Under the pieces are notes generated by a model that was given only the letters and a program-made list of their open reading frames with translations, was not told the DNA's origin and searched no databases. Positions 23,421-35,935 of a DNA stretch of 64,000 bases are shown here, piece after piece. This DNA is from Anas platyrhynchos (lineage: Eukaryota; Chordata; Aves; Anseriformes; Anatidae). The DNA lies in contig NC_092602.1 in assembly GCF_047663525.1 (NCBI RefSeq), positions 12,893,501 to 12,957,500 on the forward strand. Direction: 5' to 3'. Every line of letters starts with the position of its first letter. Position 1 is the first letter of the stretch. Position numbers and translations under genes: made by a program.

Positions 23421-25133
23421 GCTGTCCGTGCTGAAGATGCCGACCTCTTTATGCTCAGCGCATCTCTTATTGAAAATAATGGAGCAGATTCCACCTTTGT
23501 AGCTTATTTCTATTGAGGCAGCCTCCGTGCCCCTAAATGAATGATAATAGCTGCCATGCCATTGTAACTCCCGTGCAGCAAAGCATGTTGAAGCCCGTTA
23601 GCTCCTGTTTGTTCTCAGCACGGATCATTGCTCCTTGCACCGCTGTGAGAGCCAGCCAAAAGGAAAGAGGTGGCCTCCCCACAGAGGTGTTTAATGATCG
23701 TGCCGCACACCTGCAAGAAGTTGCAGCTACAGCAGGCTCTGCAAGGCACCGGGGATTCCCAGAGCTGGCTCGGGACAGATCCTGGGCACGGCCAAGTGCA
23801 GGAGCAGGAAGGAAGCACCAAGCACCAGGGGCTTTCAGTCACAGCCGCATGAGGGCACAACAAAAGCTCCTCTTTGCTTATTGCTCAGAGTGGCTTTATT
23901 AGAGAAAGGAGAGCTGCTTCATCTGCTTTGTACCTCTGAGGTACTGCCAGCCTCAAGGCAAAGAGATATAATGTAAGAAGTATTTTGAGCAATTCAGGGA
24001 TGGTTTTTGTTGCCTTTAAAAAAAGAAACATCTTCACAAAACTTTCCAGAAGCAATGCGTTTTTATTCTGCACATGGCCACATTCAACATCACAGACACA
24101 GAGTGCACTTAGGCAAAGCAAAGGCAAGAATTCACATAAAGAAAAAAAAATAAATCTGGGTTTTTGTCCAGTCTCCAATTAACTTTGCTGGCAATTTGCA
24201 GCAAGGACTTCATAAAAGTCCTGAGGCACCTTTTACAGGCAAGATGGAAAGTGGTTTTATTTTCATCTCACAGGAAATTTCCTTTTCTTTCTATGCAGCA
24301 AAAGCAAACATGTCAATAAATAAGGAATGAATCTCTGAAAACTTTCTTTGACTCAAAGGCAACCTGAAATTATACAGCCTAATTCCCTTCAAGCACTCCC
24401 ATCCTGCCCGGTGTGTGCGTCATTCCCCGAGGCAAACGCGGCGGCTCTGAAGGACAGTCCATTAACCAGCACGAAAGCCCCCCTCTCTCTCCCTTTGACA
24501 TATTGGGTTAGATTGCACGTTTGCTCAGTGTCCTCAACGTCAAGTCCCTTAATTTGACTCTGAACGCTGGCACAAGCAGCAATATCCTCTGCAAACATCG
24601 CTTTGCCTGCACGTCTGAAGCCTGATGGTACAAAAAGAAACCCTGGTGGTTCGGACAGCAAATTTTCTGCAGAAAATGAGCTGCTGGCTTTGCTCCTTCC
24701 CTGCCCTTGTCTGCTTCTGGCCCTGGGGCTCAGCATTCATGTTGGGATGGGTATTAATGGGAAGCAACAGCTCTCAGCCCTGCATGTCCTGCAGCCACTA
24801 CCTGGCTCCCACCTGCCCAGCGATTCAGCACGCAGCGAGAGGGGTTTGGGAATTTCAGTGAATCCCTTCAGCTCTCAAGGGGGTTTTGTTACCGAGAGAA
24901 GAGTCAGATGTCATTTCCTTTGCAAGAAAAGCAAGTGTCATAAAAAGACACTCGAGCTGTTCTAGTTGCCTACAGCAGCCACAAATGTATTGGGTATGTC
25001 AGGTCGTGACAAGCATCAGGAGAAGCACTGATTTTGTCTTTCAGTCTGTTCAGCTTCCCAGAACCTGGGAGTCATTTGGAGAAAGCTTTCAACAGTATAA
25101 ACCAGCACATAAACAACAGTGACATTCCTGTGG

Positions 25134-25150
25134 AAAAAAAAAAAAAAAAA
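25134..25150. repeat. Poly-A run (17 bases)
   Basis: A homopolymer. No retroposed gene copy is recognisable immediately upstream on the plus strand. Confidence 0.95.
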
Positions 25151-28100
25151 TAGCTGCTCTGGATTCAGACAGAGCTCAGGATTTCAGGGCACTTTGTGGA
25201 AGGGCTGTTACCACCGCCTGCATGCCCCCTTTGTCTGGTGTTACAGACATCACACTTCGGAACTCAACAACACGTAGAGCAGCTAAGAAAAGGCACAGGC
25301 ATGGGTTCAGGTCCTAGCAGGCAGTGTGGATGCAGCAAGGATGTTTCAGCTGCAGTACAGCAAGGGCTGCCCAAGACATTTGGGACAGAAAGAAACCATC
25401 CTGCCTTGGCAGAGCGTCCTTGGGGCACTCAGGGGAGAAGCTCAGGCTGCAGGAGGGATGGCAGGGAGGGAGGATGCGGAGGTTTTGGGCCCCCTGCTCT
25501 ACTCAGGGTAGGTTCACAGCCCGTCACATGAACACGTTTACCACTAAGACACTGTCTGCCTTTCCCTGATCAAGTACACATTTAATTACCCGGAGCAGAG
25601 ACTGGCAGGCACAGTGCTCTGCCCATGGGATGGACCCTGTCATGGTGGTGGGGTGTGGTGGGGCTGGCCCTACAACAGTGTGGCACAGAGGCTGTGAGAA
25701 AGGTTGGGGTTTTGCTCTAGGGAAAGACAAAAACATCTGGAATACAGTTTTGCCTGGATGAGAGCTTTTCAGCCACTTTGTTTCCAGCTCTTCCTTCCCA
25801 AGAGAAGGCAAACTCCACTTCTTCTGCTCGAAAGCTGGAGGAATGGTCTGCAGCCACCAAACATCTCCATTCAAGCACTGTTTTCCACTTCTCTTCCATC
25901 AACAGCTACTTCACAGGCTTTGCTCTTCCCACATCCCTCGTTTTTTTATCTCCCATCTGTTAACACCTCTTTTATTATCCCGTGCACTTCTCAAGTCAAT
26001 GACTGCCATCCACATTCCCTTCCACTGTACATCTGCTGTCGTTTGCAGTTTGGACATATTTTCAGATGCCTGTTTGAAGGCTGCCTTAAAACCTTAATCA
26101 CAACTGTTTCTCCCAGTCTGAGATAATTGGGTGTTAGAGGCTGCTTCTCTTACTTATTTTTAGCAAAAGGCGAGACACTTTTACAGGTGTTTCAGCACAC
26201 TGGAGGAGGGGAGGGGAAAGAAGTCAATTATATGATCTCAAACTCTCCATATGGCTTCCCCAGCTCCCTTCCCTCCTGTGCAGAAATTGCCCGTGTGTTG
26301 AGGCGAGAGGACATGCCCTGGCAGCATAAAGGTCAGGTTTTACCTGTCCCCAAGGTCCTTGTTTTCAGCAATAGCCAGCTCTCCAGCATTTCCAGAGGGC
26401 ATCAGCAAAGGCAGAACAGAAAATGCTCCAATCTAACTGATTTTTAAAAGAATGTAACAATTATTCAGTAACCTTATGTAAATTAGGGTTTCCTTGGGTA
26501 CACTTAGCTAATTATGTGTGATTTTAAAGTGGAAACATGACAAATTGTTCTGCAGCCAGCATCCTGCCCAGTTGGCAATTCCTCCTGATAAGGTTTTAAA
26601 TATCGAAGAACCAATCAACATACTTTTGTGCATACAGAAAGAAAGGGAAAATCCCATTGAGATCATGGAGACTTGCTTTCTAGCAAACCTTTAAACACCA
26701 GCACAGTGGTGGTTGCAGCCAAGCTCTGTGCAAACACGTACTTGCAGGCTGGTCCTGACCCATCTGCTCCTGGCTGCACAGGCAGGGCCAAGGGCATCAG
26801 GTGCCGATCTGCAAACAGACGTCATGGAGATATGGACTGGAGGCCATAGAACAGTGTCTTTATCCCAACCCATGAGTTTTTCTTGCTTTTACTCTTCTGT
26901 CTTGCTGGTGGGGTGGGTGAGTGAGCGAGTGGCTGGTGAGGCTTCACTGCTGGCTGGGGTCAACCCATGATGGTCCTTTGCAGCTGAGGCCATGGGGCAG
27001 GAGGCCCTATTTCCTACGTGCCTCTTTGCAAACAGGAGTTGGGGAAAGAGGCTACTTTGCTGTAAGTTACTTAAGGAATCTATTGGGGTTGAACCTCAGA
27101 ACCCAAGTCAGATTTCCCGCGTCTGCCCTGGTTCTGTAGCAACAAGATCATCACTCAGAGAACCTGGGTCTAGTGGGCTGCTGCTGAGAAGCTGAAACGC
27201 CAGCAAAGGCAACAGAACGGCACCCACTGGCTGTAAGCTGAGCCCAGAAGTGCTGGCTTCTGAAATAACACACATACTCATTAAAAACAACAACAACAAA
27301 AACTATATTGACAGTAAGAGTTTAATGAATGCCAGTAAACCTGTCATTAGCAGTGTAAATTATTATGATTTTTTATAATAACCTTAAAAAAAATCTACAT
27401 TTAGCGGAGGAAAGACTGTAATTGTTTAAAGGAACCTTTGTTCCTCTGCGCTGTGTACAAAATAATGCAGAAATATGAAAAAGACGTAGGAAAAATAACT
27501 GTAATGAAAATTTCTCTGCATATAACACTGCTCCTGCAGTAGCGGAGGAAAGGGGGTGGAAGATGGATCAGAGCTGTATGGGAGATAAAGCACGCTGCCA
27601 GTTTTCCTCATAACGCAAATATTCCCAGGGTGCCTGCAGTGATTCGTGGCAAGGGGACATCTGGGGGATGCGAGGGCTCAGGCTGCACCGACTGCTCCCT
27701 CTGTGCAGTCTTTGCCATACAACAAGGTGTGCTGCCCCACGGGAAGCCCTGGCTTGCCAAAGATTTCAGGACTGGGATCCCATGCTGGAAACCTGCTCTC
27801 TGTTCATTAGTGCACAGGAATTCAGCAGCAGCTATAGAAATATTTGTCTACGATAGTCAAAGAAGTGGGTAGATATCTCCATTAAGTCACCCATCTGTAA
27901 TTTCTCATGGAAAATTGTGTGTGTTGCTTCAGTTCTACTGGGACACACCGAAATAAAACACGAGGGTCAACAACACAGTTATTAATATTGCACACATGTG
28001 CAGATGAGGGCAGCTGCAGTTTGTCACTCACCGAAAGCTGCCGGGAGTGTGGCAGCACCGGGCCCTGGACACAGGCAGGCTGTAGTGCTGCTCCGAACGC

Positions 28101-29218
28101 TGGCACCTGGTGAGAGCTTTCTGTCCAGGGGGAGAGGGAAAAACAAAGCTTTGCTTTGGACCTGATAAATGGATCTCCCTGGAGTATTCTGGGAAGATCT
28201 GCAAGGGAAAAAAAAGACAGAATCCTGCACGTACATGAATTATGTATCAGGAGCTTTTGCAGGGCTGGGGCTTTGTTGTGAAACAATAATTTTCAGAATA
28301 AGAAGTAGGCAGTATATTTTTGAAGGTTGTAACAATGGTGTAATGTGTTATGGAGATGGTCATAAATGCCTGTATTTCCCTGTTTATTTCTTGCATCTGT
28401 GCAAGTTTATATAGGCTTCTCCCCGACAAGTGCTTTTGTCTCCTTGGACTCCTCGTTTTTCCCAGTTCCTGCTCATTCCCAACCCCTTCCTCATCCCTGC
28501 ATTCCCATCCCTGTTCCCCAGCTGTCCTGTTAAATATTCTTCTCTCCTCTCAGTCTCTTTCTCAGTCTGCTCCGATGCCCTGAGGCATTTTCGTAAGTGC
28601 AGGATTTTGCCGCCAGGAAGGTGATGGGACTGCTCCAGTGCTAGTGCTCTCTGGTCAGCAAAAGCAAAACACAGGATACAAGAAGATAGCTGGGTCACTC
28701 AAATTCATGGCCCAACACCTGTCTCAAGCACAGTGCTATTTCCCGGTATTACTCACCAGGTCTTAGGCCTAGTACTTCCCAAGCCTGGTTTTCTGGAAGC
28801 TAACCGAGCTCCTCACAACTCAGGGGCCTGCAAGACCATCATTACACACACTGACTTGCTGGTGCACTGCAGTTTGGAGGAGGAGCAGAAATTCAGGGAT
28901 TCTGTACCAATAACAACTAAACACAGCGCCAGATTTCTGATATCTCCACCAGCACCCACCGGTTTCCTACCAAGGAGGTGGAGCTCCCACCACACAACCC
29001 ATCTGCTGCTGTTTCCGCTCTGCCTCCCCAGAGAAAGCACTGGAAAAGCTATTGTGGTGCATGGTAATAGCCAATGAGTAGCTCAAAGTGGAGAGAAAAT
29101 CGTATGTTAAAAAACCCAGCACACTGATCATCAAATTCATTGCTGGTTTAAGAGAGCGCAGTTTGAATCGAATGAATGAATTGTAACAGCTGTAAAACTT
29201 CTGGCAGACGGAGCAGGG

Positions 29219-29242
29219 AAAAAAAAAAAAAAAAAAAAAAAA
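29219..29242. repeat. Poly-A run (24 bases)
   Basis: The longest homopolymer in the window. I could not identify a processed pseudogene ending here. Confidence 0.95.
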
Positions 29243-29365
29243 GCCAGCCCTGGATGCTGGGAACGATCTTCACCTCTTTTGAGGGAGGTATTTCTACAGT
29301 GAATATATTTAAGTGATGAAAAAAAATCTTGTGCGAAGATGATCTTGCTTCTTCCTCAATGTTTC

Positions 29366-29385
29366 TTTGAAATAATTATTTCAAA
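29366..29385. other. Perfect 20-bp palindrome with central TAATTA
   Basis: Both strands read the same: TTTGAAATAA on each strand meets at a central AT, giving TAATTA in the middle, a homeodomain dimer-type core. It lies in an AT-rich stretch with regulatory-like composition. Confidence 0.9.
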
Positions 29386-32300
29386 TGCAGCAGCTCTCGA
29401 GAAGATCAATGGCTAGCATTATAAAAAATATCCCAGCACAGACAGATTGCTGCTGAAGAAAGAATTATTACCAAGGTTCAGCTTTACATTTTTTTGGTAT
29501 TAAAAAGAGACTATTTACAGCCCAGAAAACTACATGTTTCAGGATCCGAGATGTCATTTTTAGCTATGCATTAATCTTTTAGGTTCACGTCAACCACCAT
29601 CATCTGTTAAGTCAATAGTTATCTTTCCTGCCTACCTCTGAGATGTCCTGGATGAATCCATCAGTCAAGGAAGACTTCAGTTCCCTTGCTGCTGGAAAGA
29701 AGAAAAAGCACATGTAGTAGGAGAAACCAGACAAGAAAACTTTCTTCATAATCCATCACTGAGCTTGTTTTCGTAAGCACAGGTACAAAGCACACCTTAC
29801 CTCTGTGAAAATATTTAAGACGTAAATCAAAGAAAATTGCTATACCACATTATGTGCATTTGCTATTAGGTTCTAAGACACAAGAATTTAACCTATTTAT
29901 AATTAACTCCAAAGCCAATTTTAATGCTGTCATCCAGCCATAAAGGGAAAAAAGTTCTAGGCTCTATCAAAGGGGGAAAAATATGCAGTTAAAAAAGTTA
30001 GAGGAGCCCTGTACAGCATCTCTGGCACTAGGAAACTTCCTCCCATCCCCACAAAATGCAAATGAATTTCTCTCCAAACATCTGAGCGTGCAGAGCAGCA
30101 GAGCACCACGCTCGCAGAACAGGGGTGTGGATGTCTTGCTGTAGGATTACTGTCTGCGCTACCATGCAGACACAACAACGCAGCACCTTTAAGCCAAGGT
30201 TATGTGCCACTGAGTAAAGCAAGTGAGCACAATGGTTTTGATTTTTCTGATGTAGAAGTGAGCCCAGAAAAACTGATGTGATCTACATGAGATCCCATAA
30301 GGAGATGGTTGGAGAGCTGGGATCTGAGCACGCTCCTAGCCCAGTGCCCATAGCCCAGTTCTGCCTTACTTTTAGACAGATAAATTTCCAGCTTCATTTT
30401 TGTTTCTTTCAGATGTCCACTTGGCATGTCAGTGTACTGCTATAATGCTCCAACCTCCCATTTTGTTAACAAATAATCTGAAAGGATGGTGAGAGCTGAC
30501 AAGCACAATTCATGAATAGTTGTTAATTATCAAAACCTTCTGATAATATTTATGCCAATAAATTAACAGGTAGGAAGCTCAGCACAATTAGCAGAGGAGC
30601 CCAAGGCCTGATGTTGTGCACTTGGCTCGACTTTAATTAGTCAAATGGCAACACGTTTGTACAAATTCTGACAACTAAAGGCAGCAGCTAATAACATTTA
30701 CAACGCTAGACTAAATTGTGCAGACAAAAATTGTAATAAATATAATAAATTGAAGCTGAGGCCATAAGGCAACCTCTTAAACACACTTTCCACAGATACC
30801 TTTGACCAACGGTACTTAGAAGCAGTTGAGTGGCGTTTTCTTAATTTTGTAGTCAGCCAACACAGGCGGGACAGAACACCTCTGTGTCCCTTTTTCATGT
30901 CCCTGCTTACAATTCGTGCACCCCTGTAACTGCCCAACATAATACAAGCCTTCCAAGTGGGAGCAGCGCTCCTACAATGACATGTTGATGTGCACACATA
31001 TAATGGTCCTCTTTATCAATGTGGTTGCAGGACGTATGTTGAAGGACACACAGCATGACCCATGGCAGGACCAGGAGCGATGGCAGTCGCTCACAGGAAT
31101 CTCCAACTCACGCATGAGTTGCTGCCCTGACCCTGGCCTCAAGGCTGAGTGCTCAGGTGTGCCTTGAGCATGAACGTCATCATCTGGGGCTGCATCCCTA
31201 GTAAATCTTCTGTAGTTTTGCTATGAACATGGGCTGACGAAGAGAATGGGAGACTCTGAAATTTAGAGCTTCTCTTTCTCGCCATATTTTTACTGCTGAT
31301 GAAACTCTGCTAGTTTTTTGAGCAATACATTTAAAAATATTAAATAAAAATGGCAAATTCCTCTGGTTTCCACAGGGCAGCAGAGAGGTTTTCCCTTCAA
31401 TTTGGCCAGAGTGAACATTTTGGCAGAACTCAGCACTACTCGGAGGGAATGAGATGATTATTTTCTGTGCCAGCAGCAGCCCGGCTCCCTGCTTCCCACT
31501 CAGTGCAGCATGCCACTAGCTTCAGACACACAACTAACAAAGAGCATCTTCCAGCGAGGAATTAGTCTGTTATGACTTCTGTTGATTGGGGGAATGGAAA
31601 GGGTAGACTGGCACTATGTGACAAATTAGCCACTTTAATATATTCCCTCTCTCTCTTCAGTTTTCATGGGTACTTCTAAATACTGCATCCTACCGCATTC
31701 CAGAAGGCGCATCCTCCAGACAGTCCAATTAAAGAAAAGTTAGATTTAGTGATTCAGTGCTTCACTACAGGCAGTGTTTACAGCATTTTTCCTTGTTGTT
31801 TTGTGACATAAAGAGTTGGCAGAATAAAAAACATTTCATCTAATTTGTTGTTCATTGGTTTGACTTCCTCTCCATTTGCAGGCTGCTGATTTTTGTGAAA
31901 GAAACATCTTTACATCACAATGAGTGTTCCATTGTCTTCAAAAGGACAGGTTTTCAGATAGCTGTGGCTGCAGTCACACGTGTGGAACAGACTCTTATGA
32001 GATTTTTAAGATTTAACTCTCACCTCTCCCTGCCCTCTTAAAATCATTAAACTTTCCTGATCCTTTCAGTTATCAGCACAGATTTCTCAAAATGGTCCTG
32101 CAAGATATTTTATCCATTAGTCATGTAAGCTTCATGCCTGTGCGAACTAGCCAAAGTGTCCAAGTAACGCAGCCAGTGAGCCACCATGCGATGCATCAGT
32201 GCACCAAGTCCTTTTGTCCCCAGCCCCCCAACACTGACAAACCCACAAACATGACTCAAATTACAGCCGCAAATAGCCCCCTAGCTCCATGACGCCACGT

Positions 32301-35300
32301 AATTTGACACGCTGACTGATCACCTGGAATACTTTTTGTAGAGTTCAGCCATGCACTGAGCACTAAAACACTGCTAAAAAGGTGGAGAAAAGCAAGTGTG
32401 ATCAACATGTCATTTTTATACACTGATGGATCATTCGCAGTCCAGGCCTGTGTGGTCTGAACAACAGGAGGATTTGTGAGGCTTTTTGCAGGCAGTCCAT
32501 TCTGCGAAGATCATGCATTTTCAGGGAAGTTCTCCAAAGCCTCCCCACTGCTAATTTCTGTCTAGGCAATAGAAGTGGTATTGAAAGATTTTTCTAACAG
32601 AATGAATGAGATTTCAGTTGAACTCAAACTATTTGATATGGATAAAAAAAAGCGCATAAGAACAGGTAATGGAAAGCTGTTTCTTAACGTAACACTTCAT
32701 TTATAGAAGACTGTTGAGAAGCTGCTTTTGTACTACTGACAATGCCATAATGAAATCAGTGACTTTGGTGACTTGAAAGAAATTGCAGCTAGAACCTACT
32801 TTGCTGGAACATTTATTAAGTTGTAAAACTCATTACTAGTGAAGGGCTAAAAGTCATAAAAATTTAGTCTTGAAAGTTCCAATGTTAAGATGGTGAAGAC
32901 CTTGAAACAAAAGGGTTTGAATGGGCTGTGAAGTTCAGGGCTGGAACAGATTTGGGGTATTCATTATTAGAAACACAAAACTTAAGTGTGAATTAGGGTC
33001 ATCAACCTGTTTGGCCTGCTGATTGTATCACATTTGCCTACTTCCTTCCTAAGAAATGTCATTGCTTTTGGCACAAGACAGATGCTTTCAAGAAGCCCAG
33101 GATAAAGCTGAACCAAATGAGTCCCTAGCCAAATGGAAAACAGGTGCAACAAGGAATACAAGTGTTTATAAGCACGTGGGGACTAGCCACTTTCATCCAG
33201 GTCTGCAAAAAGCAGAGATCTACACACAAACAGAGCAATAAATTTGACAGACTGCATGGTGATTCTTGGGCAGCAGCCTTTTAAGAAGCCAAGAACGTAT
33301 TTCCCCAAGACAAAAGGAAAAAAAAGGAAAAAGTTCAGTAGTGGATCTTGAACTGTAGTCAAAACTGGGCATCATACTTGGCTCAATTTTACCTGTGGTC
33401 TGTTTTCCTAAATGATGCCAGCTGGGATCTAAGCTCTGTTTGGCTGAACCTCGACAAACTTCCACATGCAATCTGTAACACACATTTGAATCTATTATTA
33501 CCATTTTCAAATTTGTGCACAGTTTACACTTATATAATCTACTCCCTCTTTCCACGCAGTCAGACCACTGATAGAAGGAGATTTCCCACCACAGAACCAT
33601 TATTTTGGCATGAAGAGTAGTGAAGCATAGCATTTGCTGTATCTGCAAAAAAAAAAAAGCACAAAGGCAGAAAATATTTCTTTGAATACTTGAATATTTT
33701 GTGTTTGCTTGTGGCTTGAACAAGACCACCACATTTGCACTCTTCTGCATTGTCAAAAGAAAACACTAAGAAGTTAGTAAAATAACTAATAACCTAACTT
33801 TCAGTGACATTTTGGCGTTTGTCTGACAGCACAGACCTGAGCACGTTGTATGCAGCAAGCCTCTTAAAAGTGAGCATTTGAGGAGTCTAAGTACTCTCCT
33901 GCTGCATCCGATCAGCCAGTCCACAGAGCAGAGGTCTCTCACCCGTGCACATCCATAATAGCTCTTTCTGTTTCTGTCTCCATGTGAGATGTCACACACT
34001 TATTCAAAGAGCAAACTCTCTATTGCTTCAAATTGAGAAACAGACGATTAAACCAAACCCTTACTTACAAAATGACATTCAACCCACTTGTCCTCTACAA
34101 AAGAGGAGCCTATGTGACTTAGATGCTATGGGAAACATATTCTTAGCTTCCTTAAATCATAACTTCTGCAGTGGGCTTGAAGGATTGTCAAAAAGGAGGA
34201 AGAAAGTTCGGTGATTTTGAATGCCAGTAGCTCAATCATTGCTGTAAAGCAAGCAGCTGATTGCACGCTGCCTGCTGCCCTAAGCTCCATGTAAAGTAGT
34301 CATTATCCAAGGAAGAAAACACAGAATTGCGTCTGCCTGTAAAGATTTGAGACTTGTTTTTTTGAAAAAGTTGCGTTGGACTTAATATCCAGCAAATTTT
34401 CACTGCCATAGTATGAGAAGAACAGGTTTTCAACATCTCTTATTCTACCTGTGCTCAAAAAACTATCATGGTGCCATCAAAATCATCAGGTTGTCAGAAC
34501 TGACTGAATGTCTCTTTGCCAGTTAAAACACAATGGACAAATGCCATCTGATTTGCTAGCATAGCTCACTCATTTTTACACTATTCTCTTAAATTCAACA
34601 TATAATATCACTCCTTGTCCACTTTGGCTCCTTATCTATAATGCCTTAAAATAGAAATAGCTTTAGGATGGGATGAAAGATGTGTTTAATTTTTGCCAAG
34701 TGTGATATCACTAAAGTCATTAGCCAATATTGGTTCCAACAGGAGATTACGAGCAGCAGGAATTTAACGTGCTCCTTTTGCAGGATTAATAGATATGTGT
34801 CTCATGTTGCTTTTGTGCATGATGACAGCTTGAGGCTGTCAATTTTGACCATTTCCTGATTAAAAAACAACAGATAAGCTTACATGCATTCAAGAAGCAT
34901 GAACAGAAGATGCAACCAAAGACAAACAGTTATGTGATGCATAAAGGCTTAAAGCACAGGAAGTTTTTGGCAGGGGGACGTGGGGGTTTGGGGAGTGTTT
35001 TAATTGGATCATGTTCTAAGAAGCTGCCTATGTTCAGCTATTAGATCTCCCAGATTACATAGCATATTATTATTTTATTAAAATGTATCTTTTATGAGGG
35101 GAAGAAGTTCAATGAAGGCTACTTTATTATGCTGGCTTCTTTCTCAGTCTTTGAGACAATTTCAAATTGTGGCAAGACAGCGAGCATTCACTGCTAGAGT
35201 TAATACACCTTGGTAAAGCTATTACAGAGACACACAGGACAGCTTCACTTAGAATATGCAGACTGGAGGGCAAGAGTCATTTTGATCCCGATAAAGATAG

Positions 35301-35327
35301 CCAGCCTTTGATGTTAGCAGACACAGA

Positions 35328-35475
35328 ATCACAGAGTAGCTGAGGCTGGGAGAGACGTCTGGAGATGGTCTCACCACAGCCCTCGGCTCAGAGCAGGGTG
35401 AGCTGCAGCCGGGTGCTCAAGCCCACGTGAGCTTGGGTTTTGACCATCTCCATGGATGGAGACTCCACAGCTCCG
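35328..35475 (-). mobile_element. CR1 LINE, 3' end fragment, minus orientation
   Basis: On the plus strand it begins AGAATCACAGAGTAGCTGAG, then runs through CTGGAGATGGTCTCACCACA and a diverged CAGAGCAGGGTGAGC, and ends with CATCTCCATGGATGGAGACT and CCACAG. This is the reverse complement of the CR1 3' region. It is diverged from the consensus I know, so the copy is not recent. Confidence 0.85.
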
Positions 35476-35935
35476 GCCAATGACAAGAGCCAGGGAGTTA
35501 GACTTGAGCAGAGCCAAGGCACAGCAAGAGCTGACTGCTCCCTGCAGGAGGGCAGCCAGGAGCTGAGCGTGGCACTGCAGCTGGCAGGGCTCGGCCTCAG
35601 CCCAGGCACGGCTGCTGGGACCGACCCAGAGATTGCCATGTGGGTTTGTGGTGACAAGGCCGGGCTGAGGACAAGCAAGGACGGCAGCCTGCGGGCTGGC
35701 ATTCAGGCCAGCGGGTAGAGGTTGCACAGGCAGACCTCTGACAGGCCTGGAGAGGGACATACCTACAGCTTCTTGGGGATTGAAGGCCCAGGGCTGAGCT
35801 GAAACAGAGCCTTGGGTTGAGGGTGTGGGTGAACAGCCCAGGGGAGGCCGGTCAGGGCCCTTGAGGTCTATTAATGCCTTCAGGGCCCTGACAGAGACAA
35901 GGCAGAAGAGCTGGAAATATCTTCCCACTGATAAA
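35476..35935. other. GC-rich block abutting the CR1 fragment, unidentified
   Basis: A block of about 460 bp, clearly richer in GC than the DNA on both sides and directly continuous with the CR1 fragment. It may be inserted together with it, or be another repeat or LTR that I do not recognise. Open frames run on both strands (about 92 codons on plus; a longer frame on minus that also runs through the noncoding CR1 end), but they have no recognisable domain and look like composition effects. Confidence 0.45.

Larger units (their letters stand above)
20585..35327. other. Intergenic interval with candidate regulatory stretches, no gene supported
   Basis: No recognisable exon or RNA gene. Simple repeats are a poly-G run at 20721, a GTTT array at 23.4 kb and poly-A runs at 25134 and 29219. 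AT-rich stretches dense in TAATTA/ATTAG motifs occur at about 21530-21640, 26450-26630, 29340-29480 and 30470-30760. The last two look most like conserved noncoding elements, but conservation cannot be judged from one sequence. Confidence 0.6.
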
